DNA of 64,000 nt from Subtercola boreus. Lineage in GTDB: Bacteria > Actinomycetota > Actinomycetes > Actinomycetales > Microbacteriaceae. The stretch spans positions 3,720,001 to 3,784,000 of the forward strand of contig NZ_VFOO01000001.1 of NCBI RefSeq assembly GCF_006716115.1, written 5' to 3'. The translations under genes were made by a program, and so were the position numbers. A model generated the notes under the pieces. That model was not told where the DNA came from, made no database searches, and saw only the letters and a list, made by a program, of their open reading frames with translations. Below, piece by piece: positions 59,601 through 64,000 of this stretch (position 1 is its first letter; every line of letters starts with the position of its first letter).

Positions 59601-60416
59601 TCAGCGCCCGGTGAACACCGCCGGGCGCTTGGCGAGGAAGGCCGCGAGAGCCTCGGGCATGTCCTCCGTGCGCGTGAGGAGGGCCTGGCCGCGGTTCTCG
59701 AGTTCCATGGCGGCGGCGTAGGAGGTGATCTCCGCGTTCGCCTGCATGGCCCGTTTCGACATCGCGATACCGGCCGGTGAATTGGCGCAGATGAGTTCTG
59801 TCATGGCGTCGACATCTGCCAGGAGTTCCCCTTCGGCGCTCACCGAGTTGACCAGCCCGATCCGTGCGGCCTCCTCTGCGCCGACGAGCCGGCCCGTGAA
59901 GGCGATCTCGGCGGCCAGGGCCGGGCCCACCAGGCGCGGCAGCAGCCACGACACCCCGAGGTCGCCTGCCGAGAGCCCGATCCGCACAAAGGCGGCGTTG
60001 AACCGGGCCGACGGGGCGGCGATCCGGATGTCGGCGGCCAGCGCCAGCGAGAGGCCGCCGCCCGCCGCCACCCCGTTCACCGCTGCGATCACCGGCACCT
60101 TCACAGAACGGATGCCCGACAACGCCCGCGCCGCACGCTCCTGCAGCTCGAGGAAGTCGAGCCCGGACATGACCGCGAGCTCACGGGCATCCTCGATGTC
60201 GTAGCCCGCGCAGAACGCCGATCCTGCTCCCGTCAGCACGAGCACGCGTGCCGTGCGGTCGGCCGTGACCGCTCGCGCCAGCAGTTCCAGCTCGTCGAAC
60301 ATCAGCGAGGTCATCGCGTTCAGCCGGTCGGGCCGGTTCAGTCGAGCGGTGACGACGCCTGCGTCGGATCGGTTCAGGTCAAGGGTCTCGAACTCTGGAT
60401 AGCTCATGGTCCCCAT
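59601..60416 (-). CDS. Enoyl-CoA hydratase/isomerase family protein
   Basis: 271 aa. The first ATG (60416) has GGGA nine bases upstream; a second ATG three codons later is also possible. Oxyanion-hole segments FCAGYDIEDAREL (about res. 67-79) and AAGGGLSLALAADIRIA (about 115-131). The residues matching the two hydratase glutamates are Ser and Leu/Ser (FVRIGLSAGDLGVSWLLPRL), so it is unlikely to be a hydratase. It may be an isomerase, hydrolase or decarboxylase of the crotonase fold. Its promoter holds an AATTGTT-N6-AACAATT palindrome beside the MarR gene. Confidence 0.83.
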   Translation of the reverse strand: MGTMSYPEFETLDLNRSDAGVVTARLNRPDRLNAMTSLMFDELELLARAVTADRTARVLVLTGAGSAFCAGYDIEDARELAVMSGLDFLELQERAARALSGIRSVKVPVIAAVNGVAAGGGLSLALAADIRIAAPSARFNAAFVRIGLSAGDLGVSWLLPRLVGPALAAEIAFTGRLVGAEEAARIGLVNSVSAEGELLADVDAMTELICANSPAGIAMSKRAMQANAEITSYAAAMELENRGQALLTRTEDMPEALAAFLAKRPAVFTGR

Positions 60417-60430
60417 GATATGGTCCCAGA

Positions 60431-60450
60431 AATTGTTTGGTCCAACAATT
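60431..60450. promoter_or_regulatory. Palindrome AATTGTT-TGGTCC-AACAATT upstream of the crotonase gene
   Basis: Seven-base arms separated by six bases, just after the marR stop and 15 bases before the crotonase ATG. AT-rich dyads of this length are typical MarR sites. It lies where it would cover the promoter of the leftward crotonase gene. The TGGTCC centre is only superficially like operators O1-O3. Confidence 0.5.
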
Positions 60451-60875
60451 TAGGCCCCGTCACGCGCGGCGAGTGCTGATTTCTGCAGGAGTTGCAGCAG
60501 CGTGGCCCGGTCGGCTTCGCCGAGTGAGCTGAAGAGTTCGGTGAGAACGCCGCCCGCGATGGCGTGCCCGTCGTGGAGCACCTGGCGGCCATCGTCGGTG
60601 AGGGCGTGCTCGATGCGCCGCCCGCGTCCAGGGGTTCGCGCGATCAACCCTCGGTCATGCAGCCGATTCGCCAGCGTTCCGAATGCCTGATCGCTCTGGA
60701 ATGTCGCTACAGCGAGGTCGTGACCGGATGCGCCGGGCATCCGATCGATCGCACGAAGGGCATCCCACTGCACGAGGGACACTCCGACGTCCTGCAGGGC
60801 GAGATCCATCGTGCGGTGGTTGCGGTACTGGGCACGCTTGATCGCCTGCCCGAGCACTTCCAGATCGGTCGTCAT
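60450..60875 (-). CDS. MarR-family transcriptional regulator
   Basis: 141 aa. Winged-helix core about res. 30-100: SLVQWDALRAIDRMPGAS, LAVATFQSDQAFGTLANRLHDRGLI (recognition helix region) and the wing RTPGRGRRIEHALTDDGRQVL. MarR proteins respond to phenolics, aromatic CoA esters or oxidants. TACACT (complement of 60882-60887) lies six bases before the ATG, so the mRNA is probably leaderless, and the promoter carries an AGTGT-N4-ACACT dyad. Neighbours on both sides (crotonase, alpha/beta hydrolase) are likely targets. Confidence 0.9.
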   Translation of the reverse strand: MTTDLEVLGQAIKRAQYRNHRTMDLALQDVGVSLVQWDALRAIDRMPGASGHDLAVATFQSDQAFGTLANRLHDRGLIARTPGRGRRIEHALTDDGRQVLHDGHAIAGGVLTELFSSLGEADRATLLQLLQKSALAARDGA

Positions 60876-60876
60876 G

Positions 60877-60895
60877 GTGTTAGTGTATCAACACT
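60877..60895. promoter_or_regulatory. MarR autoregulatory dyad
   Basis: AGTGT-ATCA-ACACT (60882-60895) is nested with GTGTT...AACAC (60877-60894). It includes the -10 TACACT of marR on the minus strand and lies in the 53-bp divergent region shared with the alpha/beta hydrolase gene. A regulator bound here would act on both promoters. Confidence 0.5.
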
Positions 60896-60928
60896 CGTAC
60901 ATAAACATATTGAGATAGGTTGACCGTC

Positions 60929-61714
60929 ATGACACCCACTCTCCCCAACGACTTCGAAGTAGTCCAGGCCGGCGACCCCACCACCCGCACCGCGCTCGTG
61001 CTGCACGGTGGTGGCGGCCCGCAGACCGTCGCCTCGATCGTGGGCCATCTCGCGCCCCCGTTCCACGTGCTCGCACCGACGCACCCGGGCTGGAACGGCA
61101 CGTCCCGTCCCGACGACATCGCCTCGGTTGCGGCCCTGGCCTCCGCCTACCTCGACCTGCTCCGCGCGGAGGGCGATCGAGACGTGGTTCTCATCGGCTC
61201 CTCCATCGGCGGATGGATCGCCCTCGAGATGGCCGTGCAGGCGGCTTCAGACAGTTCGTACTTGGGCATCATCGGTGCCGTGGTCGACATCGATGGTGTC
61301 GGTGTCGTAGTCGACGGCGAACCCATCGCCGATTTCTTCGGCCTCGACGCCCGCGGACTCGCCGAAGTCGCCTGGCACGACCCCGACCGCGGCTACCTGG
61401 ACCCCGATGGGCTCACAGGCCAGCAGCGCGCTGTGCAGAAGTCCAATGGCCAGACGATGTCCGTCATCGCTGGACGCGGGATGAGCGACCCGACGCTGCT
61501 CGCCCGGCTCCGTGCTATCGACGTGCCGACCCTCGTCGTGTTCGGTGAGAGCGACCGCGTCGTCACCCCGGCATACGGCCGCGCTGTCAGCGATTCGATC
61601 ACGGCCGCGGAGTTCGTCGAGGTGCCCGCCGCCGGGCACCTGCCGCACCTCGAGAACCCCGAAGCGACCTGGGCTCTCATCGACCCGTTCCTGGCCCGGC
61701 TGGGTCGTCACTGA
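60929..61714 (+). CDS. Alpha/beta hydrolase
   Basis: 261 aa from the ATG at 60929; an upstream TTG (60920) is in frame but weak. Fold landmarks: LVLHGGGGPQTV (oxyanion, about res. 26-37), LAPTHPGWNGTSRP, nucleophile GSSIGGWIALEMA (Ser near 92), the acid in VVFGESDRVVTP and the final His in PAAGHLPHLENP. Substrate unknown: ester, lactone or C-C bond hydrolase. Divergent from marR. Its 3' end abuts the truncated DUF1016 gene, so the gene, or its end, may mark a rearrangement border. Confidence 0.87.
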   Translation: MTPTLPNDFEVVQAGDPTTRTALVLHGGGGPQTVASIVGHLAPPFHVLAPTHPGWNGTSRPDDIASVAALASAYLDLLRAEGDRDVVLIGSSIGGWIALEMAVQAASDSSYLGIIGAVVDIDGVGVVVDGEPIADFFGLDARGLAEVAWHDPDRGYLDPDGLTGQQRAVQKSNGQTMSVIAGRGMSDPTLLARLRAIDVPTLVVFGESDRVVTPAYGRAVSDSITAAEFVEVPAAGHLPHLENPEATWALIDPFLARLGRH

Positions 61715-61720
61715 CACGAC

Positions 61721-62496
61721 GAGGGCGTCGATCTCGGTGTGGAGGGGTGGGGCTCCAAAGTCATCGGTCGCCTTGCAGATGATCTGCGATCAGCCTTTCC
61801 GGAGATGAAGGGATTCTCGCCGAGAAATCTGACCTACATGCGGACGTTTGCTGGAGCGTGGCCAGATCGCACAATTGCGCAACAGGCCGTTGCGCATTGC
61901 CGTGGGGGCACGTGACCGTTCTACTCGACCGTCTCAGTGATCAGTCTCTTCGTACGTGGTACTCCGAACATGCTATGACTCACGGATGGTCCCGAAACGT
62001 TCTCGAGCATCACATCAAAACGAAAGCTCACATTCGGTTCGAGGCAGCCACGACAAACTTTGCGAGTGTCCTAGACCCGGCTGACTCTGAACTGGCTCAG
62101 CAGATCACCAAAGACCCGTACGTCCTGGATTTTCTGGCGATCGGCAGTGGGCTGAGGGAACGCGAGATCGAAAAGGCGCTGGTAGAACGAATCATTGACA
62201 CGCTCCGCGAGCTCGGCGATGGCTTTGCGTTTGTCGGCAAGCAAGTTCATCTCGAAGTCGCTGGCGACGACTTCTTCGTCGATCTGCTTTTCTTCCACGT
62301 CGAGCAGTTACGTTATGTCGTCGTCGAGCTCAAAACAGGAACCTTCAAACCCGAGTATCTCGGCCAGCTCGGCTTCTACTCTCTCGGATCTCAACGGACC
62401 TCGATCGGAGTAGCGAGCTACGACATGCTTCCGCCAGCTGTGCGAGCGTCGCTGCCCTCCGAAGCTGCTCTCGCCGAAGCGCTGAAGGCTGATTGA
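61721..62496 (+). pseudogene. Truncated and frameshifted DUF1016 (YhcG-type) nuclease gene
   Basis: Homology starts without a start codon right after the alpha/beta hydrolase stop: EGWGSKVIGRLADDLR, then FPEMKGFSPRNLTYMR and AWPDRTIAQQAVAH, the DUF1016 N-terminal domain. Near 61895 one base is missing. The protein continues in the next frame with LPWGHVTVLLDRLSD, HGWSRNVLEHHI and the PD-(D/E)xK core FFVDLLFFH..YVVVELKTG. So the 5' end is lost and the frame broken. A restart at an internal codon could still give the nuclease domain alone. GC is lower than in the rest of the window. DUF1016 proteins are mobile-element and defence-linked nucleases. Confidence 0.8.
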
Positions 62497-62550
62497 CGCC
62501 GAGCGTTCGGCCATCTCGATGAGGAACATCGGTGGGCGTCGCGAAGAAGA

Positions 62551-62700
62551 CTCCTTGCGAGAGTTCGCCTGGTTGAGCGCGCGCTGAGCGAAGTGGTGGT
62601 GGAGCTCGTTCTCCAGCGTGACGACGCCTTCGCCGAACGCGCCCTTGTTGGAGATCACGTAAACGTAGCCAGCGCGGATGTTTGCCGCTCTAAAGTCGTG
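62551..62700 (-). pseudogene. Remnant of a DUF4041/GIY-YIG (T5orf172-type) protein gene
   Basis: The minus strand codes AANIRAGYVYVISNKGAFGEG, the hallmark start of the T5orf172/GIY-YIG domain, joined directly to TLENELHHHFAQRALNQANSRKE, its end. About 40-45 residues that should lie between (the KIGMTRR-type middle) are missing in frame. No start codon with a ribosome site and no full N-terminus exist. A decayed piece lying between the DUF1016 remnant and the toxin-antitoxin pair. Confidence 0.6.
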
Positions 62701-62770
62701 GACTCTCGCGAGACTGCGCGAGATGAACAATTGTCATTGACGACGGGGCATGCCGCTGTAGTCTTGAAGC

Positions 62771-62995
62771 ATGTCACTGTTGGAACGCATCGTCGTCGAC
62801 CCAGAGATTGTGCATGGCCGGCCGGCCGTTCGTGGTACTCGGGTTCGTGTGACTGACGTTCTCTCGCTCCTGGCCTCGGGGGCGACCGAAGTCGAAATTC
62901 TCGAGGATTACCCGTATCTCGAGGCTGACGACATTCGGGCATGCCTTGAGTACGCCGCTGCGCAGGCTGATCACGCAATCCTGCTTGCTTCGTAG
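62771..62995 (+). CDS. DUF433-family antitoxin
   Basis: 74 aa. DUF433 signature RIVVDPEIVHGRPAVRGTRV (res. 6-25) followed by a helix-turn-helix-like VTDVLSLLASGATEVEILEDYPYLEADDI. DUF433 proteins pair with DUF5615 PIN-like toxins. The promoter is a textbook leaderless one: TTGACG (62737-62742), 16-bp spacer, TAGTCT (62759-62764), six bases, ATG. Only three bases separate its stop from the toxin gene. Confidence 0.85.
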   Translation: MSLLERIVVDPEIVHGRPAVRGTRVRVTDVLSLLASGATEVEILEDYPYLEADDIRACLEYAAAQADHAILLAS

Positions 62996-62998
62996 CCT

Positions 62999-63328
62999 GT
63001 GCGGTTTCTCGTTGACGCTCAGCTGCCGCCGGCGCTGGCACGCATGTTGTCTGCGCGCGGGCATCTTGCCGAGCATGTGACCGATATCGGCCCAGCCGAC
63101 TCACCCGACCGGGATCTTTGGCTTTACGCGTTGGACCACAAGGCCGTGCTCATTACGAAAGACGAAGACTTTTCGAGCATGCTCGTGTTCGGCGGAGAAG
63201 CGCCGATCGTTGTCTGGATCCGCGTCGGCAACACGAGCCGCCGCGCGCTGATCGAGTGGTTCGAGCCGCTCGTCGACCGAGTCGTCGAGATGATTGAGGC
63301 AGGGAACGACTTCGTCGAACTTCGTTGA
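62999..63328 (+). CDS. DUF5615 PIN-like toxin
   Basis: 109 aa, GTG start three bases after the antitoxin stop. MRFLVDAQLPPALARML (first acidic residue Asp6), DIGPADSPDRDLWLYAL, and LITKDEDFSSM (acidic pair), which together give the PIN-domain metal site. Family members are presumed ribonucleases neutralised by the DUF433 partner. Both genes look complete, unlike the two defence remnants next to them. Confidence 0.85.
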   Translation: MRFLVDAQLPPALARMLSARGHLAEHVTDIGPADSPDRDLWLYALDHKAVLITKDEDFSSMLVFGGEAPIVVWIRVGNTSRRALIEWFEPLVDRVVEMIEAGNDFVELR

Positions 63329-63498
63329 CGCGGATGTATACCGCCAGCTGTGGAGCGAGACTCGAGTGAACGACGGTATTCCATTCAAAACGATAGAAGC
63401 TGATGAGTCTTCGTTATACGGAGGAGATCTCGGGATTGGTGTTGCAATCCTCGATACCGACGACGGGTTCCACGACCGTTGCTTCGTTGAACCTGCAG

Positions 63499-63648
63499 CT
63501 ACCGCTTGAAGTCGTTCGAACGCGGTCGCTCTACCGAGGTCGAGCCTGGCTCATGGCATTGATGAGGTGACTCGAGAATGGCCTGCAACGCATCTCCAGT
63601 AATGCGTCCGTCAGCGATGAGATTCTTCAGCTCGTTTGCGGGATTCAT
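63499..63648 (-). CDS. Small helical protein (possible)
   Basis: 49 aa from an ATG with GGAGA seven bases upstream. The first half, MNPANELKNLIADGRITGDA followed by LQAILE, looks like a compact helix pair; the rest is polar and basic (ESPHQCHEPGSTSVERPRSNDFKR in part). No family recognised. It lies in low-GC DNA downstream of the toxin-antitoxin pair, in the opposite direction. The 170 bp before it (63329-63498) hold a short open frame of doubtful value. Confidence 0.45.
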   Translation of the reverse strand: MNPANELKNLIADGRITGDALQAILESPHQCHEPGSTSVERPRSNDFKR

Positions 63649-63994
63649 AGTAGGTCTCCGATGTTCGGGTCGTCGTTCGAATCGCGAGCGTCTTCTCACT
63701 GCCGTCGAGGAATTTGCTGCTTCTGAACATCTCGTGCTCCAACGCTCGATGTGTGTGCTCAGGCCCAGATTCCCCCGCTGACCTTGCTTTGGGTTTACGC
63801 CCGGTCCGCCGAGGAGTCAAACTGAGGGGACAGGGGTCTGTTGTTGCGCCGTGGTGCGCTCGGCGCGACCGAAGGACGGCCGCGGCGGCGGAGGTGGCAC
63901 ACTGGGGTGATCCGGGCATCCGGCTACAGCACTTCGGACCGCGGCGTTGCACGACGACAGAACGTGTGACGCGGCCCCTCAGGAAGGACGCTCC
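63649..63994. other. Intergenic stretch without a supported gene
   Basis: About 345 bp. The first half is of lower GC, like the defence-remnant region. From about 63880 it returns to high GC. Short open frames exist on both strands but lack ribosome sites or coding character. The last 15 bases hold AGGAAGGA (63981-63988), a ribosome site for the gene that begins at 63995. No tRNA fold or terminator stood out. Confidence 0.5.
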
Positions 63995-64000
63995 ATGCCT
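63995..64000 (+). CDS. First codons of a gene running out of the window
   Basis: ATG CCT follows a strong ribosome site AGGAAGGA at six bases. Only Met-Pro is visible, so nothing can be said about function. The return to high GC just upstream suggests this gene belongs to the chromosomal backbone rather than the decayed island. Confidence 0.4.

Noticed and set aside
60431-60450. Fourth copy of the TGGTCAGWCCA operator
   Set aside because: Only TTTGGTCC is shared; the dyad is centred differently and has AATTGTT arms of its own.
63367-63509. Short plus-strand frame after the toxin gene (VNDGIPFKTIEADESSLYGG)
   Set aside because: No ribosome site, no family resemblance and lower-GC island context; may be another remnant but cannot be supported.

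Overview
This 64-kb window is very GC-rich DNA with tightly packed genes, ATGA/GTGA stop-start overlaps, many GTG starts and several apparently leaderless genes. HspR-type (HAIR) operators, a class-E-sortase-like LAxTG anchor, Tat lipoproteins and GAF-ANTAR proteins all fit a high-GC actinobacterium, most likely Micrococcales (Microbacteriaceae-like). That placement is inferred from style and gene content. No rRNA, tRNA, CRISPR array, transposase or phage gene was seen.

Left part (1-24 kb), mostly housekeeping and surface functions: end of a DedA-like gene; a GabT-type aminotransferase; a DeoR regulator divergent from a complete Leloir operon galT-galK-galM-galE; three tandem secreted bulb-type lectins, two behind the same leaderless promoter with a palindrome in its spacer; a DUF2231 protein and Rieske lipoprotein divergent from an ECF sigma/anti-sigma pair, with matching TGAACY-N16-CGTA promoters on both strands; a phosphatase; two overlapping GAF-ANTAR genes; a PrmC-like methyltransferase; a secreted GH2 glycosidase with LamG domain; and a ClpC-like ATPase behind two HAIR operators. 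From 21.9 to 23.9 kb lie two 72-bp palindromic repeats flanking a Tat-exported protein, a GC minisatellite and a frameshifted gene.

Middle (24.3-34 kb): a GntR/FCD regulator convergent with a nine-gene catabolic operon on the minus strand (MHS transporter, amidohydrolase, FMN alpha-hydroxy-acid oxidase, small Rieske protein, second amidohydrolase, HpcH/HpaI aldolase, phosphotriesterase-like lactonase, 2Fe-2S ferredoxin, ferredoxin reductase). No oxygenase is present, so the redox chain has no visible terminal partner. The substrate is unknown. From 34 to 41 kb are a Ppx/GppA phosphatase, a Tat-exported alpha/beta hydrolase with a LAATG anchor, a DHA2 efflux pump behind a structured leader, a truncated SDR remnant, a chloroperoxidase-like hydrolase, an acetyltransferase and ArfB.

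Right part (41-60.4 kb): a large acyl-CoA catabolic island. It has relatives of BadI (2-ketocyclohexanecarboxyl-CoA ring hydrolase), BadK and BadH, an HMG-CoA-lyase-like enzyme, a CoA-transferase, a thiolase, four acyl-CoA dehydrogenases, an acyl-CoA synthetase, a MaoC pair, two further crotonases and three further SDRs. Two of those SDRs have lost the catalytic Tyr. A palindrome, TGGTCAGWCCA, recurs at three promoters and would join most of the island into one regulon. I infer a pathway in which an alicyclic, probably methyl-branched acid is activated to CoA, dehydrogenated, hydrated, oxidised, ring-opened and beta-oxidised.

The right edge (60.4-64 kb) has MarR-regulated genes, then lower-GC DNA with decayed defence genes (truncated, frameshifted DUF1016 nuclease and a DUF4041/GIY-YIG scrap) and an intact-looking DUF433/DUF5615 toxin-antitoxin pair.
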